A DNA stretch of 64,000 nt from Chloroflexota bacterium (GCA_021789435.1 JAJYJO010000003.1:1-64000), one strand, 5' to 3'; positions 31,203-43,840 are shown, counted from the first letter of the stretch. Notes: generated by a model not told the origin, from the sequence alone. Made by a program: numbers and translations.

Positions 31203-32471
31203 GTGCCCGAACAGGACCTCAGCCGGCGCGCCGTCGTGACCGGCCTGGGCGCCGTCACGCCCATCGGCAACAGCGCCCCGGCATACTGGCGGAACCTGCT
31301 GGCCGGCGTCTCGGGGGCGGGGCCCATCACCCACTTCGACCCGTCGACGTTCGACGTCCGGATCGCCTGCGAGGTCAAGGACTTCGATCCCACGCTGACC
31401 ATGGATCGCAAGATGGCCCGCCGGATGAGCCGTTTCATCCACTTCGCCATGGCTGCGGCGACCGAGGCCGTCGCCGATTCCGGGCTGGACTTCGCGAGCT
31501 GGAGCCCCGAGCGGCGGGACCGCGTCGCGGTCGTCATGAACACCGGCGGCGGCGGCCTCGAGCAGGTGATCGACGGCGACGAGACCCTCCGGACCAAGGG
31601 TCCCGGCCAGGTCTCGCCCTTCGCCATCCCGGCCCTCTCGGGCTCGATGGGCGCGGCGCAGATCTCGATGAAGTACGGCCTGACCGGGCCCGTCATCACC
31701 CAGGTCGCCGCCTGCGCGAGCAGCGTCATCGCGTTCCTGGACGCGCTCCGCATGATCCAGCGGGGCGAGATCGACGTGGCCGTCGCGGGCGGCTCCGAGG
31801 CGGCCCTGCTGCCGATCGCTTTCGCCGCCCTCGGCAACATGGGCGCCCTCTCCAAGCGCAACCGCGACCCGGAGCACGCCTCCCGGCCGTTCGACCGCGA
31901 CCGGGACGGTTTCGTCTTCGGCGAGGGTGCGGCCTGCCTGGTGGTCGAATCGGCCGAGCACGCCCTGGCCCGCGGGGCGACGATTCAGGCCGAGCTGCTG
32001 GGCGCGGCGCTCACGGCCGATGCCTTCCACATCTCCGCCCCCGAGCCGACCGGTCGCGGCGCTGCGATGGCCATGACCAATGCTCTGCGCGATGCCGCCG
32101 TGGCCCCCGACGAGGTCGACTACACGGTGGCCCACGGCACCTCGACGCCGCTCAACGACGTGACCGAGACGCGGGCCATCAAGACGGCGTTCGGCGATCA
32201 CGCCCGGCGCATGGCGATCAGCTCACCCAAGTCGATGGTCGGGCATCTCCTGGGAGCCGCCGGTGCCGTCAGCGCCATCGCCGCCGTCGGGGCCATCCGC
32301 GACGGCTGGATCCCGCCGACCATCAACCTGGACAACCCCGACCTGCCGGAGTGCGATCTCGACTACGTGCCCAAGGTCAAGCGTCGGGCAAGGGTGGAGA
32401 CGGCCATCGTCAACGGCTTCGGGTTCGGCGGCCAGAACGCGGTGGCGGTCTTCCGCCGCTTCGCGCCCTAG
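31203..32471 (+). CDS. second beta-ketoacyl-ACP synthase (KAS II type)
   Basis: AVVTGLGAVTPIGN, AACASSVIAFLDA, VAHGTSTPLND, SMVGHLLGAAGA, NGFGFGGQN. Confidence 0.88.
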   Translation: MPEQDLSRRAVVTGLGAVTPIGNSAPAYWRNLLAGVSGAGPITHFDPSTFDVRIACEVKDFDPTLTMDRKMARRMSRFIHFAMAAATEAVADSGLDFASWSPERRDRVAVVMNTGGGGLEQVIDGDETLRTKGPGQVSPFAIPALSGSMGAAQISMKYGLTGPVITQVAACASSVIAFLDALRMIQRGEIDVAVAGGSEAALLPIAFAALGNMGALSKRNRDPEHASRPFDRDRDGFVFGEGAACLVVESAEHALARGATIQAELLGAALTADAFHISAPEPTGRGAAMAMTNALRDAAVAPDEVDYTVAHGTSTPLNDVTETRAIKTAFGDHARRMAISSPKSMVGHLLGAAGAVSAIAAVGAIRDGWIPPTINLDNPDLPECDLDYVPKVKRRARVETAIVNGFGFGGQNAVAVFRRFAP

Positions 32472-33031
32472 CCCGGGGACGGTCGCAGCGGGCGTCCCTC
32501 GAAGGCCTCGAGCGAGCGGACCAGCTCGGGCGGCAGGGACCGGACCTCGCCCCGCTCGTAGTCGTAGCCCACGAGGACCGAGTCGGCCACAGCCACGAGG
32601 CGAGCGGGGCCGAGCGGGCTGGCGGGAGCCGTGATCCGCTGCTCCAGCCGGAAGCTCGCCCGCCCGATCTCCACCGCCCGCGTCTCGACCGTCAGCGTCT
32701 CGCCGAAGAACGCCGGCGAACGGTAGGTGACCCGGGCCTCGGCCAGGATGAAGCGCCAGTCGCCGGCTGCCTCCTCGGCGAGGTGGCCTTCCGGCCCGTG
32801 GCCGGCCTCCTGCATCGTCAGGCCGCTCAGCATGCTGCGCCCCGTCACGACCTCGTAGTAGGCGGCCCGGGCCGCTTCGCAGTAGGTCAGGTAGACGGCG
32901 TTGTTGACGTGACCCATGGCGTCCGTGTCGGCGAACCGGACCTCGATCGGGCGCCGGAAGCGGAACGGGCCGGACAGGTCGCGCGGGTCGGGCGGGACAT
33001 CGACCCGTGCGGGAACCGGTCCGGGCGCCAT
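32468..33031 (-). CDS. acyl-CoA thioesterase (4HBT/hotdog)
   Basis: IEVRFADTDAMGHVNNAVYLTYCEAARAAYY. Confidence 0.85.
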   Translation of the reverse strand: MAPGPVPARVDVPPDPRDLSGPFRFRRPIEVRFADTDAMGHVNNAVYLTYCEAARAAYYEVVTGRSMLSGLTMQEAGHGPEGHLAEEAAGDWRFILAEARVTYRSPAFFGETLTVETRAVEIGRASFRLEQRITAPASPLGPARLVAVADSVLVGYDYERGEVRSLPPELVRSLEAFEGRPLRPSPG

Positions 33032-33057
33032 GAGTCGAGAGTGTAGGATGCTGGGCG

Positions 33058-33561
33058 ATGGGTCGCTTCCGCATCATCCCGCCCTGGCTGCGCCGCGGCC
33101 TCGAGGCGGGGCTCCTGACCGCCGCCTTGGGGGCCGGGACGCTGCTCGGCCTCGAGCTCAGCGGGATCATCCCCAGCCACCCCGCCGCGCCGTCGGGGGC
33201 CACCGGCCCCCTGGCGCTCGCGCTGCCCGTGCTGGCGGTCGGCGTGCTCGCCGTCGCCTACCCGGTGGCCCTGGCGGCCACCCGCAGCGACGCGGTCTTC
33301 GGCGCAGTCGCGTCCGTCCTGATCTCCGCCGACCTCGTGACGCTGGCCGCGACCAGCCGCCTCACGCTCTCCGCCCTGGACCGCGACGTGGCCGTCGGGG
33401 CCCTGGCCGCCGTCCTCGCCGGCGGGCCGGCGGTGGTCGGCCTGGTCGCCGGCCAGCTGACTCCGCTCGGCTTCGGCCGCCAGGCCGGCTTCCGGACGAC
33501 GGTCGCCGCGACCGCCGCCGCGCTCCTGGTCCTCGTCGCCGCGAGCCGCCTCTTCGCCTGA
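33058..33561 (+). CDS. hypothetical membrane protein
   Basis: 167 aa with several hydrophobic segments. Confidence 0.5.
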   Translation: MGRFRIIPPWLRRGLEAGLLTAALGAGTLLGLELSGIIPSHPAAPSGATGPLALALPVLAVGVLAVAYPVALAATRSDAVFGAVASVLISADLVTLAATSRLTLSALDRDVAVGALAAVLAGGPAVVGLVAGQLTPLGFGRQAGFRTTVAATAAALLVLVAASRLFA

Positions 33562-33738
33562 GCGCGCGGCCATCCCGGAGCGCGGCCCTGCCCATGCCGC
33601 CGGATCTCGGCGGGCGGAGGCTGTCGCGGTGCGGGCGCCGAACCGGTCCCGCGCAGGACGCAAACCCGCTCCAAGTATCCATCGTACAATGCCGTATTAT
33701 GAATCGAGCACGGCGTTCTCGGAGGAGCCATAGCCTGG

Positions 33739-34353
33739 GTGACTGGTGAACAGATCAGATCACTCAATAAGCGTCCCTACCGGCTCGGTCGGCGGGCCGA
33801 GCAGCAGTCGCAGACACGGGGCCGGATCGTGGCCGCGACGTGCGCGCTGTACATCGACATCGGTCCGGGCAGGACGACGGTCAGCGAGGTGGCGCGACGG
33901 GCGGGAGTCGAGCGCCTGACCGTCTACCGCCACTTCCCGGACGAGGCAGCCTTGACGAGCGCATGTCTGGCGGCCGCGCTCGCGGCGAACCCGCGGCCCG
34001 ATCCTGCAGCCTGGTCCACGCTCAGCACGCCCGCCGCCCGGCTGCGCACCGCACTGGGTCGCATCTACGTCCACTACGGCAGCGCCGGGGAGCTGCTGGC
34101 AGCGGTCGTCCACGACGCGCCGCAGGTGGCGGCCCTGGTCGGCCCGGCGGAGGAGCATCAGGCCTGGCTGCGGTCGGTCGCCGCAGGTCTCGCCGCGGCG
34201 TGGCCCGATCGCGTCCGCGATCGCCCGGCGGTCCGGGCGCTGCTGGCCCTCACGCTCGAGATCCAGACCTGGCGGACGCTGCGCGCCGCCGGCCTGACCG
34301 ACACCGGGGCGGCGGAGCTGATGGCGTCGGCCGTTCTCGCCGCCGCCGCCTGA
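33739..34353 (+). CDS. TetR family transcriptional regulator
   Basis: QTRGRIVAATCALYIDIGPGRTTVSEVARRAGVERLTVYRHFPDEAAL. Confidence 0.88.
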   Translation: MTGEQIRSLNKRPYRLGRRAEQQSQTRGRIVAATCALYIDIGPGRTTVSEVARRAGVERLTVYRHFPDEAALTSACLAAALAANPRPDPAAWSTLSTPAARLRTALGRIYVHYGSAGELLAAVVHDAPQVAALVGPAEEHQAWLRSVAAGLAAAWPDRVRDRPAVRALLALTLEIQTWRTLRAAGLTDTGAAELMASAVLAAAA

Positions 34354-34365
34354 GCAGGACCCGGC

Positions 34366-37111
<2,746 letters not shown>

Positions 37112-37113
<2 letters not shown>

Positions 37114-37128
37114 ACTCCCACCCAGTAT
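37112..37128. promoter_or_regulatory. candidate metalloregulator operator at copA start
   Basis: Inverted repeat ATACT-CCCACCC-AGTAT overlapping the ATG and a - strand TATACT. Confidence 0.4.
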
Positions 37129-37304
37129 AGTCGCCGTTGGCTGTGCGGGGAAGACGGCTTCACTCCCGGGGCGCCGTGCCCCAGCCCAGAACCGAACCGG
37201 GGCCCGACCGCGGTCCCTGCCGGGGAAGGACTTCGGCCATCTCCCCTGATCGAACGTTCGGCGCGCGCCCGCTTGGGGCGGTGCGTGCGAGAGAGCGGCC
37301 CCCG

Positions 37305-37553
37305 TCAGCGCTCGGCGGCAGGCCCCGAGAGCGACGGCCCAGGTCCGTGCGTCCGCGATCGGGGCAGGTCGCCGCCCGCTTCGGCCGTGGCCGAGCCACT
37401 GCGCGCGGCCACGACCGCCGCCAGCGCGATGAGAACCAGCCAGGCCAGCGCGAAGAGCAGGACGAGGCCCGCCGACGATCCCAGCAGACGGCCGATGAAG
37501 GGCACGTGCCAGAGCTCCAGGAAGGAGAACCAGGGATGGGTCACCGGGTGCAC
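37305..37553 (-). CDS. small single-pass membrane protein, unknown
   Basis: [51 protein letters not shown]. Confidence 0.35.
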   Translation of the reverse strand: MHPVTHPWFSFLELWHVPFIGRLLGSSAGLVLLFALAWLVLIALAAVVAARSGSATAEAGGDLPRSRTHGPGPSLSGPAAER

Positions 37554-37732
37554 GCGGGTCGCTCCTCGTCGGCGAGGCGGCCGCAGCCGGCCGACCGACG
37601 GGCCGGCGGCCTCCGCCTCAAGGAGAATCCCGCGACTCCATGGGAGCATCCTGAGAAGCGGCGACCCGGCGTCGACCGGGGCCGGCGCGGAGCGTCTGTT
37701 CACGCCCTCGAGGAGGGCGCGTCACACTGGGC

Positions 37733-38326
37733 ATGATGACGCTGTCGCCGGCCGTCCCGCGCCCGGACTCACCGCCGCACCCGGCTCCGGACCCGGGCAG
37801 GCTCCACCTGCCCCCGTTCGAGGCGGTCCTGGCCGCCCACCAGATCGAGATCTACCGCTACCTGCGCCGGCTGGCGCCCACGGCGGAAGAGGCGGCCGAC
37901 CTCCATCAGGAGACGTTCCTGCGGGCCTTCCGGGCGTACGGCCGGCTGACACCGGACGCGAACGTCCGCGCCTGGCTCTTCCGCATCGCGGGCAACCTGG
38001 CCCGCGATGCGCACCGACGGCGGCTGGCCAGGAGCCGCGGGGGGGCCGTTCGCAGCCTGGATGGTGCGACCGAGCTGCCCGGCGGTGCGGGGACCGATCC
38101 CGTGCAGGCGGCGGTCGACGGCGAGCGGTGGGCGGCGATCCGGGCCGGGCTGCTGGGGCTCACCTGGCGCCAGCGGACGGCCGTGGTCGGCCGGATCCTG
38201 GACGGCCTCGACTATGCGGAGCTCGCGGCAGTCCTCGACTGCAGCGAGCCGACGGCCCGGCAGCACGTGAGCCAGGGCCTGCGCCGCCTGCGGGCCAGCC
38301 TCGATGAGCCGGAGGATCCCCGATGA
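37733..38326 (+). CDS. ECF-type RNA polymerase sigma factor
   Basis: EIYRYLRRLAPTAEEAADLHQETFLRAFRAYGRL...VRAWLFRIAGNLARDAHRRR; sigma4 LDYAELAAVLDCSEPTARQHVSQGLRRLR. Confidence 0.88.
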   Translation: MMTLSPAVPRPDSPPHPAPDPGRLHLPPFEAVLAAHQIEIYRYLRRLAPTAEEAADLHQETFLRAFRAYGRLTPDANVRAWLFRIAGNLARDAHRRRLARSRGGAVRSLDGATELPGGAGTDPVQAAVDGERWAAIRAGLLGLTWRQRTAVVGRILDGLDYAELAAVLDCSEPTARQHVSQGLRRLRASLDEPEDPR

Positions 38327-39072
38327 CACGATCGACGAAGGACCGTGCGATGGACGAGTTCAGCCGCGTGCTGCGGGCGGCCGATCCTCTGCCCGACGAC
38401 GCCACGCTGCGACCGGAGCTGGCTGCCGCCGTGGCGGCCACGGCCGAGGCTCTGCGGCGCCTCCCGCCGGCGGTCGGGCACGCAGGGCCCGGGCCCGGAG
38501 GGCCGGCCGCCGGCTTCATCAGGTACCCCGCGCCCTGGGGACTCCTCCACGTCGCAGCGAGCGACGAGGGCCTGGCGGCGATCGAGCTCCGGGCTACCAC
38601 CGAGGGCTTCGTGGAGACGGTCGCAGCACGGCTTCGCGGCGCGGTCGTCCCGGACCAGCCCGGCCTGCCGGACGCGTGGCGGGCCACGCTCGAGCGCGCG
38701 CGCCGCGAGCTCGATGAGTACTTCGCGGGTCGACGCACGGCATTCGACCTGCCGGTCGACCTGCGCGGCCTCTCCGCCTGGGACCGTCGGGTGCTGAGCG
38801 GTGCCGCGGGACTCGCCTACGGCCAGGTGACGAGCTACGGTCGACTGGCCCGCCGGATCGGCACACCCCGGGCGGCACGGGCGGTCGGCGGCGCCCTGGG
38901 CCGCAACCCGATCCCCATCGTCATCCCCTGCCACCGGATCGTGGCCGCGGACGGCAGCATCGGCGGATACGGGGGGAGCGGCCACGGCAGCCGGGCGGCG
39001 ATGCTGGACGTCAAGCGGAGGCTGCTCGCCATCGAGGGCGTCGGCCTGCCCGCCTCGGCGCTGGTCGGCTAG
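38323..39072 (+). CDS. ogt: methylated-DNA--[protein]-cysteine S-methyltransferase with N-terminal extension
   Basis: IPIVIPCHRIVAADGSIGGYGG; ATGA overlap with sigma factor. Confidence 0.88.
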   Translation: MTRSTKDRAMDEFSRVLRAADPLPDDATLRPELAAAVAATAEALRRLPPAVGHAGPGPGGPAAGFIRYPAPWGLLHVAASDEGLAAIELRATTEGFVETVAARLRGAVVPDQPGLPDAWRATLERARRELDEYFAGRRTAFDLPVDLRGLSAWDRRVLSGAAGLAYGQVTSYGRLARRIGTPRAARAVGGALGRNPIPIVIPCHRIVAADGSIGGYGGSGHGSRAAMLDVKRRLLAIEGVGLPASALVG

Positions 39073-39113
39073 GTGACGCGGGCTCGCCCCGCGCGACCGG
39101 CCGATCCGCCTCC

Positions 39114-39530
39114 TCAGCTCCGCGGCACCGGGCGCATCGGGTAGACGCCCACCACCATCGGGCAGTCGGGATCGCGGAGCAGCTCGAGGCCGACCTCGCC
39201 GTGCCGGGCCAGGTCGGCCAGCATGCGGCCCTCGCGCTCCGGCAGCCCGACGAAGACGCGCCCATCGGCGGCCTCGATGGCCGTCACGTCGTCGTCGGTC
39301 CCGTCGATGGCGAAGCGGCGGCGCAGCTCGTGGAGCGGAACGTAGGGACGGCTCTTGATGAAGCGCCGCAGCTGGGCCTGCGTGCAGCCGGCCCGGCCGG
39401 CCTCGTACGGGCCGTGGCCGTCGCCGAACTCCGCGTCGGCCGACGGCTCGCCAGCCGGGCCGGCCTCGCCGGGGGGCGCGGTCGGATCCGGACGGAAGCT
39501 CGCGCGGCCGGGGGAGGATTCGACGGTCAC
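39114..39530 (-). CDS. hypothetical protein
   Basis: 138 aa ORF; RRFIKSRPYVPLHELRRRFAIDGTDDDVTAIEAADGRVFVGLPEREGRMLADLARHGEVGLELLRDPDCPMVVGVYPM. Confidence 0.55.
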   Translation of the reverse strand: MTVESSPGRASFRPDPTAPPGEAGPAGEPSADAEFGDGHGPYEAGRAGCTQAQLRRFIKSRPYVPLHELRRRFAIDGTDDDVTAIEAADGRVFVGLPEREGRMLADLARHGEVGLELLRDPDCPMVVGVYPMRPVPRS

Positions 39531-39723
39531 GGTCGGTCGGTGGCGCGCGGCGGGCAGGCCGGAGACGGATCGGCGGCGCCGGGGCGTCTTGAGAGGGTCA
39601 GGTCCATGGTTCCGGGCAAACGTCGGCGCCTCTCGGCGGACGTCGACGAACCGATCATACCCCCTCGCCCGCCGGTCGCCGCGCGCCGTCGCCCGGCGGC
39701 ATCGCCTGCGCGACGGGGTCGGT

Positions 39724-40896
39724 TCAACCGTCGACGACCAGGAGCTCCCGCGAACCCTCGTTCAGCAGGTCCGGGCCGTCGGGGCAGCAGACCACGATAT
39801 CCTCGATCCGGGCTCCGAAGCGGCCCTCCAGGTAGATCCCCGGCTCGATGCTGAAGGCCATCCCCGTCCGCAGCTCCTCGTGGTTGCCGGCCACCAGGTA
39901 GGGATCCTCGTGCTCCTCCAGCCCGATCCCGTGGCCGGTGCGGTGGATGAAGGCCGCGCCGTAGCCGGCGGCGGCGATCCGCTCCCGTGCCGCCGCGTCG
40001 ATCGCCTCGGCCGGCCGGCCCGGCCGGACCGCCGCTGTGGCCGCCGCCTGCGCGTCCCGGAGGACCGTGTAGAGGCGCCGGAACTCGGGTCCGGGCTCCC
40101 GCCGCCGGTCGCCGCCGGTCACCCACAGCGTCCGCGTCACGTCCGAGCCGTAGCCGCCCATCGCGCCGCCGATGTCGAGCACGATCGGCTCGCCGGGAGA
40201 GATGCGGCGCTCCGACGCCGCATGGTGCGGCGAGGCCGAGTTGGGTCCGCTGGCGACGATGGCGAAGCTGGCCGTCTCGTGGCCTTCGGCCACCAGGCGA
40301 TCGCGAACCTCCCGGCTCACCTCCGCCTCCGTGCGGCCAGCCAGGGGGCCGGCCCCGATGGCGGCCACCACCCGGTCTGCGGCATGGGCTGCCTCGCACA
40401 GCAGCGCCACCTCGTCGGCGTCCTTGACCATCCGCAGTTCCCGCAGCACGGCCGAGGCAAGCGAGAAGCGCGCACCCGGCAGGGCGGCTTGGAGCGGCAG
40501 GACGAAGGCGGCGGCCAGCCGGTCCGAGACGGCCACGGCATCGAGCCGGCCGGTCCGCCGGACGGGGCTGCCCGCGACGAGCTCGCCGGCCAGGGCGATC
40601 GGGTCGTCGGTCTCCTGCCAGGTGACGACCTCGACGAGCCCGGCCGCGGCGGCGGCGCAGGACCGGGCCGGGGCCGCCTCCAGGAGGGGGGCGATCAGCC
40701 GGGCGGGCCCGGCGGCCGGGAGGACGAGCATCGTCAGCCGCTCCAGCGGCATGGCCTCGTACCCGGTCAGGTAGCGCAGGTCCGCGCCGACGCCGATCAG
40801 GAGCGCGTCGAGGCGCCGCCGAAGGCCGAGCTCCCGGGCGCGTTCCAGCCGCTCGCCGTAGCGGGCGGCCGGAACCTGCCGGGCGGCCGGCGTCAC
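39724..40896 (-). CDS. M24 family Xaa-Pro aminopeptidase-like protein
   Basis: GEPIVLDIGGAMGGYGSDVTRTLWV; HRTGHGIGLEEHEDPYL; GMAFSIEPGIYLEG. Confidence 0.9.
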   Translation of the reverse strand: MTPAARQVPAARYGERLERARELGLRRRLDALLIGVGADLRYLTGYEAMPLERLTMLVLPAAGPARLIAPLLEAAPARSCAAAAAGLVEVVTWQETDDPIALAGELVAGSPVRRTGRLDAVAVSDRLAAAFVLPLQAALPGARFSLASAVLRELRMVKDADEVALLCEAAHAADRVVAAIGAGPLAGRTEAEVSREVRDRLVAEGHETASFAIVASGPNSASPHHAASERRISPGEPIVLDIGGAMGGYGSDVTRTLWVTGGDRRREPGPEFRRLYTVLRDAQAAATAAVRPGRPAEAIDAAARERIAAAGYGAAFIHRTGHGIGLEEHEDPYLVAGNHEELRTGMAFSIEPGIYLEGRFGARIEDIVVCCPDGPDLLNEGSRELLVVDG

Positions 40897-41279
40897 CCGG
40901 TGGCCCCCGGCAAGGCGAGCCAGGCGGCCAGGACGGCGGCCCCGTCCTCGGCGACCTTCCGGTACGGCAGGACCAGGCCGGCTCCGGCCGTGCGTGCGGC
41001 GCGGCGCAGCGAGGCGTCGTCGTGCTGGGCGAGGCAGGCAACCTCCGCCCCGGCCGCCCGGGCAGCTGCGACCGCGGCCACGCCGTCGTAGGCGCGCGCG
41101 GTCAGGTCCACGATCGCCAAGTGAACACCGGCCAGGGCCGCCTCGAACGAGGTCGCGTCCCGGGCGGGAACCGGGACGGCACCCGCCGCCCGCAGCAGGC
41201 CCGCCAGGCGCGTGGCCCAGATCAGGTCGTCGGCAAGGACCACAACCCTGGGTGCGGGCGCCTCGCCGGGCGTGGTCAC
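40893..41279 (-). CDS. receiver-like/flavodoxin-fold small protein
   Basis: VVVLADDLIWATRLAGLLRAAG...LAIVDLT...LPYRKVAED spacing resembles a response-regulator receiver; overlaps neighbours by 4 nt. Confidence 0.5.
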   Translation of the reverse strand: MTTPGEAPAPRVVVLADDLIWATRLAGLLRAAGAVPVPARDATSFEAALAGVHLAIVDLTARAYDGVAAVAAARAAGAEVACLAQHDDASLRRAARTAGAGLVLPYRKVAEDGAAVLAAWLALPGATG

Positions 41280-41908
41280 GCCCCGGTCGGGGCCCCGTGG
41301 GTGGCGGCGGCCTGCTCGATCGCCTCGCGGGGCGCGCTGCCCGCCAGGAACGCCGCGGCGTAGTCGCTGGCGAAGACGCTCGCGGCCTGTTCCGGGACCA
41401 GGTGCCGGATGGCGTCCGCGTCCAGCGAGTAGCCGAACCGGATGGCGCCGACGTTCTCTTCGAGGTACTTCCTGGGCAGGGCGGCGCGCAGGTCGTCCTC
41501 CGTGAATTCGACGCCCAGGAGCCGCAGCATCCGGCCCAGGGCGATCATGTTGCCGAAGAGGTCGCGGCCGAACTTCTCGACGCCGAGCTGGAGGAACGGG
41601 ATCTCCTCCGCCTCCTCGCCCGGCTTGGCCAGCCCGATGTCGGCCACGACATGGTGCGACTCGAGGTGCGCCGGCCCCCGGTCCGCCAGCCGGAGCGTCA
41701 CGTCGGCAACCTCGACGACCGGGTTCAGGATGGGCGCCCGGTCGTACTTGAGGAAGGCCTCGCTCATCCCGCCGCGGACCGACGAGTCGTAATCGTAGAG
41801 CAGGGTCACCTCGTAGCCCATCACGCCGAGGAGGGTGGCCATCGTGTTGCCGATGACCCGGACGCCCTGCCCGCCGATGCCGTCGACGACGACCGACTTG
41901 GCTGCCAT
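41276..41908 (-). CDS. korC: 2-oxoacid:ferredoxin oxidoreductase gamma subunit
   Basis: VVVDGIGGQGVRVIGNTMATLLGVMGYEVTLLYDYDSSVRGGMSEAFL. Confidence 0.82.
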   Translation of the reverse strand: MAAKSVVVDGIGGQGVRVIGNTMATLLGVMGYEVTLLYDYDSSVRGGMSEAFLKYDRAPILNPVVEVADVTLRLADRGPAHLESHHVVADIGLAKPGEEAEEIPFLQLGVEKFGRDLFGNMIALGRMLRLLGVEFTEDDLRAALPRKYLEENVGAIRFGYSLDADAIRHLVPEQAASVFASDYAAAFLAGSAPREAIEQAAATHGAPTGA

Positions 41909-41917
41909 CTCGACCTC

Positions 41918-42712
41918 CTACTCCGCGCTATGGCCGTCGCCGCCGGCGGTCGGCGCCACCGGAACGGCCGCCTCCGGGCTGCCCTTGACGATGCCGAGCT
42001 GGTGGTGTTCGAGGTGCCTGGCTGCGGAAGGCGCCTGGCGGTACTCCTTCTTGAAGTACATCAGCATCTCGTTGGCGCTCGGGAAGCCGATCCGGCGGCC
42101 GTTGTTCTCGATGCACTGGCTGGTGATGTCGACGAAGGAGAAGCCCGGCCAGTCGATCGCCTCCTTGATCGCCCGGCGCATCTGGCCCTGATGGTAGACC
42201 GTCGTCTTGGCGTAGTAGGCCTGCGGGTTGGTGTTGACCAGCCCCTGCAGGTTGACCGGGCTGGCCACGGTGCCGGCCGGCGAGGAGACCGTGTTGGTGC
42301 CCTTGGGCGTGGTCGGCCCGGCCTGGCCGCCGGTGAGGCCGTAGATCTCGTTGTTGTTGCAGAGGACCGTGATGTTGGGGTTGCGGCGGATCGAGTGGAG
42401 GAGGTGGTTGCCCCCGATCGAGGCAGTGTCGCCGTCGCCGGAGACGACGATGACGTTCAGCTCCGGCCGGACCGTCTTGATGGCCTCGGCCACCGGCAGG
42501 GTCCGGCCGTGCAGCGTGTAGACCGAATCGAAGCGCATGTAGGCGCCCATCCGGCCGGTGCAGCCGATCCCCGTCACGATCACCGTGTTCCGCTCGTCGA
42601 GGCCGATCTCGTCCATCACGGTGGCGAGCTGGGTCATGATCAGGCCGATGCCGCAGCCCGGGCACCAGATCGTCGGGAAGAGCTCTTCCTTCAGTTTGTC
42701 CTTGACGGCCAT
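41918..42712 (-). CDS. korB: 2-oxoacid:ferredoxin oxidoreductase beta subunit (ThDP)
   Basis: WCPGCGIGLIMTQLA; VVSGDGDTASIGGNHLLHSIRRNPNITVLCNNNEIYGLTGGQ. Confidence 0.88.
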   Translation of the reverse strand: MAVKDKLKEELFPTIWCPGCGIGLIMTQLATVMDEIGLDERNTVIVTGIGCTGRMGAYMRFDSVYTLHGRTLPVAEAIKTVRPELNVIVVSGDGDTASIGGNHLLHSIRRNPNITVLCNNNEIYGLTGGQAGPTTPKGTNTVSSPAGTVASPVNLQGLVNTNPQAYYAKTTVYHQGQMRRAIKEAIDWPGFSFVDITSQCIENNGRRIGFPSANEMLMYFKKEYRQAPSAARHLEHHQLGIVKGSPEAAVPVAPTAGGDGHSAE

Positions 42713-42743
42713 GTCCTTGGCGATCTCCTGGCGATTGAGGGGC

Positions 42744-43826
42744 TCAGCCGACGGGGCTGGCGGATTGGGCGGCGAGCTCCGCCGGCAGGAGCCCGATGCG
42801 GTCGAGTCCCTCGCGAACGGCCTCCAGGCTCATCCGGCCGCCGAGGAGCGGCACCCGCTGGACGTCGCGGTACAGGACGCGCTCGACGACGCTGGCGTAC
42901 TGGCCCTCGCTGCCCTCGATGACGATGATCTGGCGGTAGCGTCCGGCGACCTCGCGGAGCTCGTCCTGGAGGACCGGCCAGATGCGGATGGGCCGGAAGA
43001 GCGCGAAGTACGGTGCCAGCGGAGCGCTGATGCGCCGGGTGATCCCGAAGCAGATGACGAGGGTGTCCGCCTCCTTGTTCCAGCCGTACTCGTAGAAGGC
43101 ATAGCGCCGGGCCGCCTCCTCGCGCGCCAGCCGGGCCGCCTCGAACTGGCGGATGAACTCGTCGGCGTCCGCCGTGGCCGGCTCGCCGTCCTCATAGGTC
43201 AGCACGCCGCTGAAGAGACGAGTGGAGCCGGAGGCCAGCCGCTCCAGCGTCCGGGGGACGACCGGGACCTCGATGGTGTCGAGGTCCACGACCTCGTTGA
43301 GGTGGCCCAGGAAGGCGTCGGAGAGGAGGATCACCGGCGAGCGGCTCTCCTCCGCCGCGTTGAAGGCGTGGATCGTGTACTCGAAGCATTCGCCGACGGT
43401 CGACGGGTAGAAGACGATGCTGGTGTAGTCGCCGCTCGAGCCGTAGCGCGTCTGGAGGATGTCGCCCTGGCCCGGCATGGTGGGCATGCCCGTGCCCGGG
43501 CCCACGCGCTGCACGTCCACGAAGACGCAGGGGACGCCGACCTTGTGGGCGTAGCCGATCGCCTCCTGCATCAGGCTGAAGCCGGGGCCCGAGGTGGCGG
43601 TGAACGATTTCGCGCCGGCAAGGCTGGCGCCGATGATGGCGTTGGCGCTCGCGATCTCATCCTCCGCCTGGAGGAAGCGCAGTTCCGGGTGGGCCGCAGC
43701 ATAGGCAGAGGCCTGCATCAGGATCTCGCTCGACGGGCTGATCGGGTAGCCGGCGAAGTAGGTGGCTCCGGCCCGAACTGCTCCCAGCAGGACGGCCTCG
43801 TTGCCCTGGACGAGTCGCTTGGTCAT
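42744..43826 (-). CDS. korA: 2-oxoacid:ferredoxin oxidoreductase alpha subunit
   Basis: GNEAVLLGAVRAGATYFAGYPISPSSEI; TATSGPGFSLMQEAIGYA; RVGPGTGMPTMPGQGD. Confidence 0.88.
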   Translation of the reverse strand: MTKRLVQGNEAVLLGAVRAGATYFAGYPISPSSEILMQASAYAAAHPELRFLQAEDEIASANAIIGASLAGAKSFTATSGPGFSLMQEAIGYAHKVGVPCVFVDVQRVGPGTGMPTMPGQGDILQTRYGSSGDYTSIVFYPSTVGECFEYTIHAFNAAEESRSPVILLSDAFLGHLNEVVDLDTIEVPVVPRTLERLASGSTRLFSGVLTYEDGEPATADADEFIRQFEAARLAREEAARRYAFYEYGWNKEADTLVICFGITRRISAPLAPYFALFRPIRIWPVLQDELREVAGRYRQIIVIEGSEGQYASVVERVLYRDVQRVPLLGGRMSLEAVREGLDRIGLLPAELAAQSASPVG

Positions 43827-43840
43827 CTGGCTCCGTCCGA

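Noticed and set aside
33685-33700. Promoter for the TetR gene (TACAAT / TATTAT)
   Set aside because: -10-like hexamers are present but no convincing -35 at proper spacing.
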